64,000 nucleotides of DNA, from contig DATAYM010000083.1 in NCBI GenBank assembly GCA_036272595.1, forward strand, positions 1 through 64,000, written 5' to 3'. The notes below the pieces were generated by a model. The model made no database searches and was not told where the DNA came from. It was given only the letters and a program-made list of their open reading frames with translations. How positions within the stretch are numbered: position 1 is the stretch's first letter; each line of letters opens with the position of its first letter. Both the position numbers and the translations under genes were made by a program. Below, piece after piece: positions 50,737 through 60,063 of the stretch. This stretch comes from Poindextera sp036272595. Lineage in GTDB: Bacteria > Pseudomonadota > Alphaproteobacteria > Caulobacterales > Caulobacteraceae.

Positions 50737-51642
50737 TTACGATCCCTGGGCGAAGCCCTGGTCGGCCAGCCAGTCGGCCATCAGGTCGATCCAGCGGTCC
50801 ACCGGCAGGCCGCGCCGGACCATGCCGAAGCCGTGGCCGCCGCGGGTGAAGATGTGCAGCTCGGCCGGCCGGTCGGCGTTGGACCAGTCGGCGTAGAGGC
50901 CCTCGACCACCTTGAACAACATGCGGTCGTCCTCGGCGATGGTGGTGAACAGCGGCGGCGCGTCGGCGGCCACCGGCCGGCCGCTGGTCTCGCCGCCATA
51001 GATCGGCGCGACGAAGGCCAGGTTCGCGCCCTGCGTCATGGCCACGTCGACGGCCAGGAAGGCGCCGGCGGAAAAGCCGATCATGCCGATGCGGTCGGGC
51101 TCGACGCCCCACTGAGCGGCGCGCTCGCGCACCAGCTCGACCGCGCGGACGCCGTCGTCGCAGGCGATCTCGCGGGCATAGGCCGTCGACTTGCTGCCCC
51201 GGGTCAGCTCGGCCAGGGCCCGCGGCGCATTGGCCGCCTGTTCATAGGGCGACGGTCCGGCCGGCGGCTGGCGGCTCTGGGCGAAAGCCGCCGGATCGTC
51301 CGGCGTGCCCATCACCCGGTACTTGAGGAGGAAGGCGGTATAGCCCCGCGCCGCCAGCCACTCGGCCAGGTCGACGCCCTCGTGCCGCCAGGCCAGGATG
51401 CGCCAGCCGCCGCCGGGCGCGACCACGACGCCGATCCCGTTGGCCTTGGCCGGATCGGGCTGGAACACGGTCAAGGTCGGATCGGAGATGTTGCGCAACA
51501 TCTCGGTGTCGACCACCCCAGCGGCGGGGCTGATGAAGACGGCCTCGGGACCGACATCGGCGATGGTGCGCGGCGGACCGTCCGGCCAGAGCCGGATCAC
51601 CTCCTGGGCGGCCTTCAGTTCGGCGCTGACGTCATCGGCCAT
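50737..51642 (-). CDS. Alpha/beta hydrolase (acetylxylan esterase / BD-FAE-like)
   Basis: A 301-residue cytoplasmic hydrolase. LTVFQPDPAKANGIGVVVAP, then oxyanion GGGWRILAWRHEG, nucleophile Ser in IGMIGFSAGAFLA, Asp in TTIAEDDRMLF and His in FTRGGHGFGMVRRG. It is similar to esterases acting on acylated sugars. The ATG at 51642 has AGAGGAC upstream. Diverges from the SDR gene, with 103 bases between the starts. Confidence 0.82.
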   Translation of the reverse strand: MADDVSAELKAAQEVIRLWPDGPPRTIADVGPEAVFISPAAGVVDTEMLRNISDPTLTVFQPDPAKANGIGVVVAPGGGWRILAWRHEGVDLAEWLAARGYTAFLLKYRVMGTPDDPAAFAQSRQPPAGPSPYEQAANAPRALAELTRGSKSTAYAREIACDDGVRAVELVRERAAQWGVEPDRIGMIGFSAGAFLAVDVAMTQGANLAFVAPIYGGETSGRPVAADAPPLFTTIAEDDRMLFKVVEGLYADWSNADRPAELHIFTRGGHGFGMVRRGLPVDRWIDLMADWLADQGFAQGS

Positions 51643-51745
51643 GGCGGCGTCCTCTGGATTTTGCTTTTGATGACTGTCGCGCAAACCCGCGCCGCCGGAA
51701 AGGCCTTCGTCGAGCGCCGGCCGATCGACCAGAAGAGGACCCGTC

Positions 51746-52591
51746 ATGACTCATCCCGCCCTCGCTCCCGGCAAGACCGCGGTGATCACCGGCGCCGCCA
51801 GCGGCATTGGCCTGGCCGCCGCCAAGACCCTGGCGGCGCGCGGCTTGAACGTCGTGCTGGCCGACCGGCACGAGACGCCGCTGGCGCAGGCCCATGCGGC
51901 CGTGGCGGCGCTCTCGACGCCGGAGAAGGTGGTGAGCGCGCTGACCGACGTGGCGCGCTTCGATGATCTGCAGGCCCTGCAGGACAAGGCGAGCTACGCC
52001 TTCGGGGCGGTGAACCTGCTGATGAACAACGCCGGCGTCGGGGCCAATCCGGGCAAGCCGTGGGAGGACCTGGACGGCTGGCGGCGGCTGATGGAGGTCA
52101 ATCTCTGGGGCGCGATCAACGGCGTCCAGGCCTTCGTGCCCTGGATGCTGGCGCAGGACGAACCCGGACTGGTGGTCAACACCGGCTCCAAGCAGGGCAT
52201 CACCCTGCCGCCGGGCAACAGCGCCTACAATGTCTCCAAGGCCGGGCTGAAGGCCTATACCGAACTGCTGGCGCACGAGCTGCGCGGGGCGGCGGGCGAT
52301 CGCATCAGCGCCCACCTGCTGATCCCGGGCTCGACCTGGACCGGCATGACCCGGCGCGGGGCGGAGAAGCCGGCTGGCGCCTGGACCGCCGAGCAGGTGG
52401 TGGATTTCATGCTGGAGGGCCTGGAGCGCGGCGACTTCTACCTGCTCTGCCCGGACAACGAGGTCACGCGGCGGCTGGACGAGCGGCGAATGGCCTGGAT
52501 GGCCGGCGACATCATCGAGAACCGCCCGGCCCTGTCGCGCTGGCACCCCGACTATGCGGACAAGTTCGCGGATTTCATCAAAGGCGAGTGA
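51746..52591 (+). CDS. Short-chain dehydrogenase/reductase
   Basis: A 281-residue SDR. Cofactor motif TGAASGIGLAAAKTLA, NNAGVGA, catalytic Ser in VVNTGSKQGITL, and YNVSK. VVLADRHETP after strand two favours NAD(H). Substrate unknown. Its start region opens with 'ATGACTCATC' after AGAGGACC. It is separate from the following VOC gene by an inverted-repeat element. Confidence 0.93.
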   Translation: MTHPALAPGKTAVITGAASGIGLAAAKTLAARGLNVVLADRHETPLAQAHAAVAALSTPEKVVSALTDVARFDDLQALQDKASYAFGAVNLLMNNAGVGANPGKPWEDLDGWRRLMEVNLWGAINGVQAFVPWMLAQDEPGLVVNTGSKQGITLPPGNSAYNVSKAGLKAYTELLAHELRGAAGDRISAHLLIPGSTWTGMTRRGAEKPAGAWTAEQVVDFMLEGLERGDFYLLCPDNEVTRRLDERRMAWMAGDIIENRPALSRWHPDYADKFADFIKGE

Positions 52592-52599
52592 TCAATTAT

Positions 52600-52700
52600 T
52601 CCGTCATGCCCCGCTGTAGCGAAGCGGAAGGCGGGGGACCCATACGCACTGATCGGAGTCGGTGAGCGTGGGTGGCCCGAACAAGTCGGGCCATGACGGA
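52600..52700. repeat. REP-like inverted-repeat element
   Basis: Outer arms TCCGTCATG (52600-52608) and CATGACGGA (52692-52700) enclose two hairpins: CCCCGC/GCGGGG on the left and GGCCCG-AACAAGT-CGGGCC on the right. The right half (52667-52699) recurs inverted at 61945-61975. Confidence 0.7.
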
Positions 52701-52797
52701 TTTCGTGATGCCGTTGGGTCAGGCTGGCCTTGGCGGCGGTTTTGGGCTGATGATCGCGGTCAAGGAAGACTCGAAAAACGCCAACGGGAGGCGACCC

Positions 52798-53328
52798 ATG
52801 CGCACCAACGGCATCAACCACCTGGCCCTCGTCTGCCGCGACATGGCCGAGACGGTGGCCTTCTACACCGGGATCCTCGACATGCCGCTGGTGAAGACCG
52901 TCGCCCTGCCGGACGGCGGCCAGCACTTCTTCTTCGACTGCGGCGGCGGCAACCTGCTGGCCTTCTTCTGGTGGGAGAACGGCCCGCCGGCCGCGCCGGG
53001 CGTCGCCTCGGTCGAGGACTTTCCGACCAAGCCGATGAGCGCCGTCGGCTCGATGAACCACGTCGCCTTCACCGTCGACGAGGACGAGCTGGAAGCCAAC
53101 CTGCAGCGGCTGAAGGACAAGGGCGTGCCGGTGCTGCCGGTGGTGGTCAACCACGACGACTCCAAGGCCGGCGCGTCGCGCGAAATGCATCCCGGCGTCT
53201 TCGTCCGCTCGGTCTATTTCACCGACCCCAACGGCATCATGCTGGAGTTCGCCGCCTTCACCCGCAAGCTGACCGCCGAGGACGTTCGCCACCAGCCGGC
53301 CCGCGCCGCCCGGCTGCAGAAGGCGTAA
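52798..53328 (+). CDS. VOC/glyoxalase family protein
   Basis: A 176-residue protein of the vicinal oxygen chelate superfamily. NGINHLALVCRDMAETVAFY, MNHVAFTVDEDELEANLQRL and GIMLEFAAF supply candidate metal ligands (His, His, Glu). The ATG at 52798 follows GGGAGG at ideal spacing; an upstream in-frame extension would read through the repeat element. It lies six bases before the carboxymuconolactone decarboxylase-like gene, so the two may share a metabolic step. Confidence 0.87.
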   Translation: MRTNGINHLALVCRDMAETVAFYTGILDMPLVKTVALPDGGQHFFFDCGGGNLLAFFWWENGPPAAPGVASVEDFPTKPMSAVGSMNHVAFTVDEDELEANLQRLKDKGVPVLPVVVNHDDSKAGASREMHPGVFVRSVYFTDPNGIMLEFAAFTRKLTAEDVRHQPARAARLQKA

Positions 53329-53334
53329 GCGGCG

Positions 53335-53979
53335 GTGCCCCGCCTTCGCCAGGTCCCGCGCGCCGAGGCGGGATCGAAGACCATCACCCGCACCTACGAG
53401 CTTCTGTTCGGCGACCGCGACCCGGTGGCCGAGCCGGGCACCGACACCGGCACCCCCGGCGACTGGTGGACCGTCTTCGCCAATTCGCCGGACGTCTTCG
53501 ACCACGCGGTGCGCGGCTTCGCCCTCTATCGCGATCCGTCCCGCAAGCTCGATCCGGTGCTGCGCGAGCTGGGCCAGACCCGGGTCGGCTGGGCCAAGTC
53601 CAGCCAGTTCGTCTTCTCCCAGCACTGCAAGTCCCTGCGCGGGCTGGGCGTGCCTGAGGCCAAGATCGCCGCCATCCCGTCCTGGCAGGTGGCCGACTGC
53701 TATTCTCCGCAGGAGCGGGCGGTGCTGGCCTATGCCGACTGCCTGGCGCTGTCGGCCGGACGCACGCCGGACGCGGTGTTCGAGGCGCTGAAGGCCTTCC
53801 TGAGCGACGAGCAGATCCTCGAATTCACCTACATCGTCTGCCTCTACGACATGCACGCGGTGATGAGCCGGGCGCTGCGCACCGAATTCGACGACCGCGA
53901 CGACCCGATCGTCGAGGTCGCGGCGCCGCAGGGCTTCAGCGCCCGCGACTTCCTGGACACCGGCCGCCGGCCGCGCTGA
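53335..53979 (+). CDS. Carboxymuconolactone decarboxylase family protein
   Basis: A 214-residue CMD/AhpD-fold protein. LRELGQTRVGWAKSSQFVFS with QHCKSLRGLGVPEAKIAAIP is the helical core. There is a single Cys-His pair instead of the AhpD CxxC, so a peroxidase-type role is less likely than a decarboxylase or hydratase-like one. Starts at GTG 53335, six bases after the VOC gene stop; both are probably co-transcribed. The penicillin-acylase gene starts 23 bases further on. Confidence 0.83.
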   Translation: MPRLRQVPRAEAGSKTITRTYELLFGDRDPVAEPGTDTGTPGDWWTVFANSPDVFDHAVRGFALYRDPSRKLDPVLRELGQTRVGWAKSSQFVFSQHCKSLRGLGVPEAKIAAIPSWQVADCYSPQERAVLAYADCLALSAGRTPDAVFEALKAFLSDEQILEFTYIVCLYDMHAVMSRALRTEFDDRDDPIVEVAAPQGFSARDFLDTGRRPR

Positions 53980-54002
53980 CACACCGCTCTGAGGGGGGCG
54001 TC

Positions 54003-56417
54003 ATGAAACGGACCTTGCCTGGTTTCGCCGCCCTCGCCGCGGCGCTCGTCCTCGCGCATCCGGCGCCCGCCCAGACGCCCTCGTCCGCCACCCATCGCGA
54101 GGTCGCGGTTCCGGGCCTCGAAAAACCGGTGGACATCGTCGTCGACCAGTGGGGCATCGCCCACATCTTCGCCGGCGGCGTCCACGACGCCTTCTTCGCC
54201 CAGGGCTACAACGCCGCCCGCGACCGGCTGTGGCAGATCGACCTGTGGCGCAAGCGCGGCCTCGGCCGGCTCTCGGCGAGTTTCGGCCCGGCCTACGCAG
54301 CCCAGGACCGGGCCGCGCGGCTCTTCCTCTATCGTGGCGACATGGACCAGGAATGGGCGTCCTACGGTCCCGGCGCCAAGGCCGACGCCCAGGCCTTCGT
54401 CGACGGCGTCAACGCCTATGTGACGGCGGTGCGCGGCAACGCCGCGCCCCTGCCGGTGGAGTTCAGGCTGACCGGCAGCGCGCCGGAGCTCTGGAGCGTC
54501 GACGACGTCGTCCGCGTGCGCAGCAACGGCCTGACCCGCAACGTCGATTCCGAGGTCGCCCGAGCGCAGGTGGCCTGCGCCGCTGGGCTCGGCGCCGACC
54601 GGCTGCGCCGCAAGATCGAGCCGCCGCATGCCCTGAGCCTTCCGGAGGGCCTCGATCCCTGCGACGTCCCGGCCGACGTGCTGGCCGACTACAAGCTCGC
54701 CACCGAGGACGTGACCTTCCAGCCGCCGCCGGCCGCCAGCGCCGCCGCCGAGGACAACCAGCACCTCGCCGATCTGGCCGCCGAAGCCGCCGCCGAGGGC
54801 TCCAACAACTGGGTGGTCGCGCCGTCGCGCACCAGCACCGGCCGGCCGATCCTGGCCAACGACCCGCACCGCGCCCTGGGCGCCCCGTCGCTGCGCTACA
54901 TCGTCGGGCTGAATGCGCCGGGGCTTTCGGTGATCGGCGCCGGCGAGCCGGCCCTGCCGGGCGTCTCCCTCGGCCACAACGACAGGATCGCCTTCGGCCT
55001 CACCATCTTCCCGATCGATCAGGAAGACCTCTACGTCTACGCGCTGAACCCGGCCAACCCGCGCCAGTACCGCTACGATGGCGGCTGGGAGGACATGCAG
55101 GTGGTCCACCAGACGCTGGCGGTGAAGGGCGAGGCGCCCCGCGACATCGAGCTGGACTTCACCCGCCACGGGCCGGTGCTGAAGATCGACCCCATCGCCC
55201 ACCGCGCCTTCGCCATCCGCACCATCTGGTCCGATCCGGGCACGGCGGCCTATTTCGGCTCACTCCGCTACCTGACCGCCGGCGACTGGAGCGGGTTCAA
55301 GGACGCCATGTCCCACTGGGGCGCGGCGACGCTGAATTTCGTCTACGCCGACACCGGCGGCGATATCGGCTGGATCGCCGCCGGCCGCGCGCCGGTCCGG
55401 CCCAACTGGGACGGGCTGATGCCGGTCCCCGGCGACGGCCGCTACGAGTGGAAGGGCTTTTTGAGCCAGGACGAACTGCCGTCGTCCTACAACCCGGCCA
55501 AGGGCTGGTTCGCCACCGCCAACGAGATGAACCTGCCGGACGGCTATCCGGCCGAGCAGCGCAAGGTCGGCTTCGAGTGGTCCGATCCGACCCGCGCCAA
55601 CCGGATCAAGTCGGTGCTGGCGGCCAACGCCCACGTCAGCCTGGCCGATTCCATGGCGCTGCAGACCGACGACTATTCGATCACCGACATGCGCGCCGTG
55701 GCCCTGCTGAAGCCGCTGACCGCGTCCGATCCGGCGCTGGCCAGGGCGCTGGCGCTGCTCAAGGCCTGGGACGGCCGTGTCGCCGCCGAGAGCGCCGCGG
55801 CGGCCATCGCCGAGGTCTGGGTGAACAAGCACCTCGGCCCGGCGGCGGTGCAGGCGGCGACGCCGGCGGCGGCCCGCGCCCTGGTCGGCGCCGGCTCGCC
55901 CGACGCGGTCATCTCCTATCTGGAGGCGCCGGACGCGGGCCTGGGCGCCGATCCGAAGGCGGCGCGCGACGCCATCCTGCTCACCAGCCTGAAGGCCGCC
56001 GTCGACGAGCTCAGCGCCCTTGAAGGCGCCGACATGGCCGGCTGGACCTGGGGCCGCCTCCACCACGCCGCCTTCGTTCCCGCGGTCGCCGTGCTGGCCG
56101 ACCCGGCGACGCGGGCGCAGATGACGCTCGGGCCGCTGGAGCTGCCGGGCTCGGCCACCACCCCGCGCGCGGCCACCTACCGGATGGAAGATTTCGCCGC
56201 CATCGCCGGCGCCTCGGTGCGCATGGTGCTCGACGTTGGCGCCTGGGACAACAGCCGGGTGATCAACACCCCGGGCCAGTCGGACGACCCGTTCAGCGCC
56301 CAGTACCGCGACCTCTTCCCGCTGTGGGCCGGCGGCCAGTACGTGCCGCTGCTCTATTCCCGCGCGGCGGTGGACCAGGCGGCGCGGCTGGTGATCCGGC
56401 TCGACCCGGCGCCTTAA
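54003..56417 (+). CDS. Penicillin acylase family protein (Ntn hydrolase)
   Basis: An 804-residue precursor of a self-processing N-terminal nucleophile amidase. The signal peptide ends near PAPAQ (residues 20-24). The alpha chain contains VVDQWGIAHIFAGGVHDAFF and GYNAARDRLWQIDLWRKRGL. Autocleavage before Ser267 in EGSNNWVVAPSRTSTG creates the beta chain. Substrates include penicillins, N-acyl amino acids and acyl-homoserine lactones; AHL quenching is a possibility only. Its stop overlaps the deacetylase stop (TTAA). Confidence 0.92.
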   Translation: MKRTLPGFAALAAALVLAHPAPAQTPSSATHREVAVPGLEKPVDIVVDQWGIAHIFAGGVHDAFFAQGYNAARDRLWQIDLWRKRGLGRLSASFGPAYAAQDRAARLFLYRGDMDQEWASYGPGAKADAQAFVDGVNAYVTAVRGNAAPLPVEFRLTGSAPELWSVDDVVRVRSNGLTRNVDSEVARAQVACAAGLGADRLRRKIEPPHALSLPEGLDPCDVPADVLADYKLATEDVTFQPPPAASAAAEDNQHLADLAAEAAAEGSNNWVVAPSRTSTGRPILANDPHRALGAPSLRYIVGLNAPGLSVIGAGEPALPGVSLGHNDRIAFGLTIFPIDQEDLYVYALNPANPRQYRYDGGWEDMQVVHQTLAVKGEAPRDIELDFTRHGPVLKIDPIAHRAFAIRTIWSDPGTAAYFGSLRYLTAGDWSGFKDAMSHWGAATLNFVYADTGGDIGWIAAGRAPVRPNWDGLMPVPGDGRYEWKGFLSQDELPSSYNPAKGWFATANEMNLPDGYPAEQRKVGFEWSDPTRANRIKSVLAANAHVSLADSMALQTDDYSITDMRAVALLKPLTASDPALARALALLKAWDGRVAAESAAAAIAEVWVNKHLGPAAVQAATPAAARALVGAGSPDAVISYLEAPDAGLGADPKAARDAILLTSLKAAVDELSALEGADMAGWTWGRLHHAAFVPAVAVLADPATRAQMTLGPLELPGSATTPRAATYRMEDFAAIAGASVRMVLDVGAWDNSRVINTPGQSDDPFSAQYRDLFPLWAGGQYVPLLYSRAAVDQAARLVIRLDPAP

Positions 56418-57226
56418 GCGACCTGCCCGCCGATGTGGCCGAGCACCTGGCCCATCGGCGCGCACCACACCGGCTGCGCGGCCAGCCAGTCAAGCACCGC
56501 CTGGTGGGTGGCGATGGAGGTGTCGCCGGGGCCGGCGCGCTGCTTCACGATGTCGTGGAAGACCAGGATCGCCCAGTCGCCGCGCTTCATCGCCTGCCGC
56601 ACATAGGCGACGGCCAGGCCGGGATCGTCCTGGTCGTAGGTGGTCGCCGAGGCGCGCAGGCGATAGGGGTCGGCGAGCGCGTAGCCTGGGCTGTTCGGCG
56701 CGTCTTCGTCGCAGGTGCGCGCGCCGCGGAATCCGGACGCCTTCAACAAGGCCTCGTAGCGGGCCAGCTGCCGGTTCGCATCGCCGGCGCCCAGGTTGGT
56801 GGCGCTGCACGGATAGGCGAACAACCGGTCCGGGTTGGGGCCGAAATTGTTGTCCAGCCAGGCCTGCATCGGCGCGATCTCCCGCTGCGCGAACGAGGCG
56901 GCGGTATAGGGACGCAGGTCGCAGGGATGGCTGACCGTGTGGTGGCCGACCTCGTGGCCGCCGCTCCTGGCCAGGGCCGTCCAATCGGCCAGGCGCGCAT
57001 CGGCGTTTGCAAGGGTCAGGAAGAAGGTCGCCCGCAGGCCGGCGGCGGCCAGCGGCGCCGCGGCGTTGTCCAGCTGGCTGTCCAGGCCGTCGTCATAGGT
57101 CAGGCTGACCGCGGCCCTGGCCCCGTTCGGCCACGGATGGGCCGGCGCGCCCGGCACCCGCGCGAGCGCCGGACCGCCCAGCAGCGCCATGGACAAGCCG
57201 GTGCTGATCGTTCGGCGTGTGAGCAT
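56414..57226 (-). CDS. Polysaccharide deacetylase (NodB-type)
   Basis: A 270-residue CE4 enzyme. SLTYDDGLDSQL gives the catalytic Asp pair, GHEVGHHTVSHPCD the metal His-x3-His, LFAYPC is the family's RxPY-region equivalent, and WAILVFHDI supplies the last His. The leader LTRRTISTGLSMALLGGPAL indicates export, perhaps by Tat. Start 57226 is chosen because it places this leader at the N-terminus; an ATG at 57256 overlapping the previous gene is the alternative. Polysaccharide de-N-acetylation in the envelope is likely. Confidence 0.83.
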   Translation of the reverse strand: MLTRRTISTGLSMALLGGPALARVPGAPAHPWPNGARAAVSLTYDDGLDSQLDNAAAPLAAAGLRATFFLTLANADARLADWTALARSGGHEVGHHTVSHPCDLRPYTAASFAQREIAPMQAWLDNNFGPNPDRLFAYPCSATNLGAGDANRQLARYEALLKASGFRGARTCDEDAPNSPGYALADPYRLRASATTYDQDDPGLAVAYVRQAMKRGDWAILVFHDIVKQRAGPGDTSIATHQAVLDWLAAQPVWCAPMGQVLGHIGGQVA

Positions 57227-57248
57227 CCGGTCCCCGACCCCGCAGGAG

Positions 57249-58070
<822 letters not shown>

Positions 58071-58247
58071 GGCGCGACCTTAGCCGCGCCGCCGCCAAAT
58101 AGAAGGCCTCGGTGGCTGTTTCCGAGGCCCTCCATACGCAGCGGCCTACTGGGGACGGCCGCTAAACGGGGAGGCTGCGCTGCTTCGCCTGATTCGCCAA
58201 TGGCGGTCGCCTCGTTCGTGCACAGCCCAGCGGCGTTCATGCACCGG

Positions 58248-59264
58248 TCAGTGGATGGCGAACACCTTGGCGATCATCGGCGTGTCCACCACCACGTGCG
58301 GGGCGATCGCATGATAGGCGATGGCGTGCACCCAGGCGTTGCCGGTGCGCAGGGTGACGAAGCTCTTGAACATGCCCGGCCCGGTGTATTGCAGGAACAC
58401 GAACAGCAGCGACAGCGCCGTCTCCCTTGGCGTCGCGAACACGCTCCAACCCTCCACCAGGTGCATCAGCGCATAGGTCAGGCCGCCCAGGATGACCGTC
58501 GCGGTGATTGAGCCGGTGAGCTTCAGATAGCGCGGCAAAAGGATCGCGTAGATCAGCACCATGGTCGGCAGCACCGTGCCTAAGAAGAACACCACAAAGG
58601 CGAGCGGCGCGGCCAGCAGGAGCTGATGGGGCGTCAGCCGGAAAATCCCCGGAAAGGCCAAAAGTTCGACCGCGCTCTCGATGGCCCCGATCACCACGAT
58701 CAGCACCAGGTCGGCGCGCGGCGCGGCGGAGACCAGGTTGAGCTGGACGTTCGCATAGCGGCGGTGGAACCAGAGGTAAGGGACCACGGCGTAGACCAGG
58801 AAATTGTAGCCCATCCAGGTCCAGGCCTCGCCGGGCGAGGCCAAGGTCGAACAGCCCACCAGCGTGCCGGCGATGTGGAAACTGAACGGCCGGTAGCCCA
58901 GGGCCGGTCCCAGCAGCCAGCCGCCGACCTGGCCCAGCATGGCGTAGGCGAGCAACGCCGCGATCTCGCGGGCGGCCAGGGCCTTCGAGGGCGCGCGGGC
59001 CGCCATGTCGGGGATAGCCCGCCGTCGGGTCATCCACCAGACGACCCCCATCAGGCCGAACACCTCCAACAGCCCGAGGCTCGGCCCGGCCATCTGGGCC
59101 GCGAACGGCTGGCCCGCCAGCGCCGGCCGGTCGAAGGGCAGGGCGCCGTCCGCCAGCAGCAGGGCCAGGCCATTGGCCGCCGCCCAGCCGATCGCGCCCC
59201 AGATGACCAGCGGGCTGAGCCAGCGCGGTCCGATCGGTCGGTCCCAGGATATGTCCGTCGCCAT
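58248..59264 (-). CDS. Multi-pass membrane protein controlled by the adjacent TetR
   Basis: A 338-residue membrane protein with about eight hydrophobic helices (LVIWGAIGWAAANGLALLLA, IGAIESAVELLAFPG, AFVVFFLGTVLPTMVLIYAI). LMHLVEGW and NAWVHAIAYHAIAPH carry histidines reminiscent of CPBP intramembrane proteases, but the EExxxR motif is missing. The start 59264 is chosen by GGAGGG in the preceding bases; an ATG at 59276 is possible. It diverges from a TetR gene, and two palindromic operators stand between them. Confidence 0.68.
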   Translation of the reverse strand: MATDISWDRPIGPRWLSPLVIWGAIGWAAANGLALLLADGALPFDRPALAGQPFAAQMAGPSLGLLEVFGLMGVVWWMTRRRAIPDMAARAPSKALAAREIAALLAYAMLGQVGGWLLGPALGYRPFSFHIAGTLVGCSTLASPGEAWTWMGYNFLVYAVVPYLWFHRRYANVQLNLVSAAPRADLVLIVVIGAIESAVELLAFPGIFRLTPHQLLLAAPLAFVVFFLGTVLPTMVLIYAILLPRYLKLTGSITATVILGGLTYALMHLVEGWSVFATPRETALSLLFVFLQYTGPGMFKSFVTLRTGNAWVHAIAYHAIAPHVVVDTPMIAKVFAIH

Positions 59265-59278
59265 GCCGCCCTCCATAA

Positions 59279-59325
59279 GTCTCTGGCGGGAGACATTGCA
59301 TCTTCCGGTGTCTCGGTCCAGAGAC
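59279..59325. promoter_or_regulatory. Twin TetR operator in a divergent promoter region
   Basis: Site 1 is GTCTC-TGGCGG-GAGAC (59279-59294), site 2 GTCTC-GGTCCA-GAGAC (59310-59325), 31 bases centre to centre. They are inverted relative to each other, giving perfect 12-bp outer arms ATAAGTCTCTGG (59275-59286) and CCAGAGACTTAT (59318-59329). They lie between the membrane protein (start 59264) and TetR gene (start 59332). Confidence 0.8.
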
Positions 59326-59331
59326 TTATCG

Positions 59332-59949
59332 ATGCAGGCGTCGTTTTCGAAAAGCGGCCGCGACCGGTCCCGCACTGAGGCGAAGCTGCGCGAGGCAGTG
59401 CTGAACGTGCTGGTCGAGGGCGGCTTCGGCGCGCTCACCCCGACCGCCGTCGGCAAGGCCGCCGGTGTCGATAAGATGCTGATCTATCGTTATTTCGGCG
59501 GCATGGACGGGCTGATGCAGGCGGTCGCGGACGGCCCCGGCGTCTTCCCGACCTTCGAGGAGGTCTGCGGCGGCGACCCGGCTGCGGCCCGCGCCTTGCC
59601 CGTCCCCGAACGCGCCGCCCTGGTGCTCGACAACATGGCCCAGCTGCTGATGGCGCGGCCGGCGGTGCTGGAACTGATGGTCTGGGAGCTGGTCGAGCGC
59701 AACGCCCTCACCGCCATCACCGAGACCGCCCGCGAGACCATGGGCCTGAGGATCGGCGCCGAACTGTTCGCCGACGTGGCCGAGCCCGAGCTGGTCGGCG
59801 CTGTCGGCGCCCTCCTCTCCGCCGGCGTCATCTACCTGGCCCTGCGCCGGCGCAAGATCCGCTGGTTCAACGGCATCGACCTGCGCTCCGATGCCGGCTG
59901 GGCGCAGATCCGCACAGCGATAGCGACGATGACCGCCGGCCTCGGCTAG
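59332..59949 (+). CDS. TetR family transcriptional regulator
   Basis: A 205-residue regulator. HTH: TEAKLREAVLNVLVEGGFGA then LTPTAVGKAAGVDKMLIYRY, close to the classical TetR DNA-binding domain; the C-terminal two-thirds is the effector domain. The start ATG at 59332 lies only seven bases after operator site 2, so binding would block both this gene and the membrane protein gene. Confidence 0.87.
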   Translation: MQASFSKSGRDRSRTEAKLREAVLNVLVEGGFGALTPTAVGKAAGVDKMLIYRYFGGMDGLMQAVADGPGVFPTFEEVCGGDPAAARALPVPERAALVLDNMAQLLMARPAVLELMVWELVERNALTAITETARETMGLRIGAELFADVAEPELVGAVGALLSAGVIYLALRRRKIRWFNGIDLRSDAGWAQIRTAIATMTAGLG

Positions 59950-60063
59950 GCGGGCGAGGGGATAGATCACCCGCAGATTACGGCGATTTATCTTGGCTCG
60001 GCGCCCGTCCGGCGCGACAAAGGGCGCCTCGACGGGGGGCCTCGTCGACGTGGAGCCTGACAC

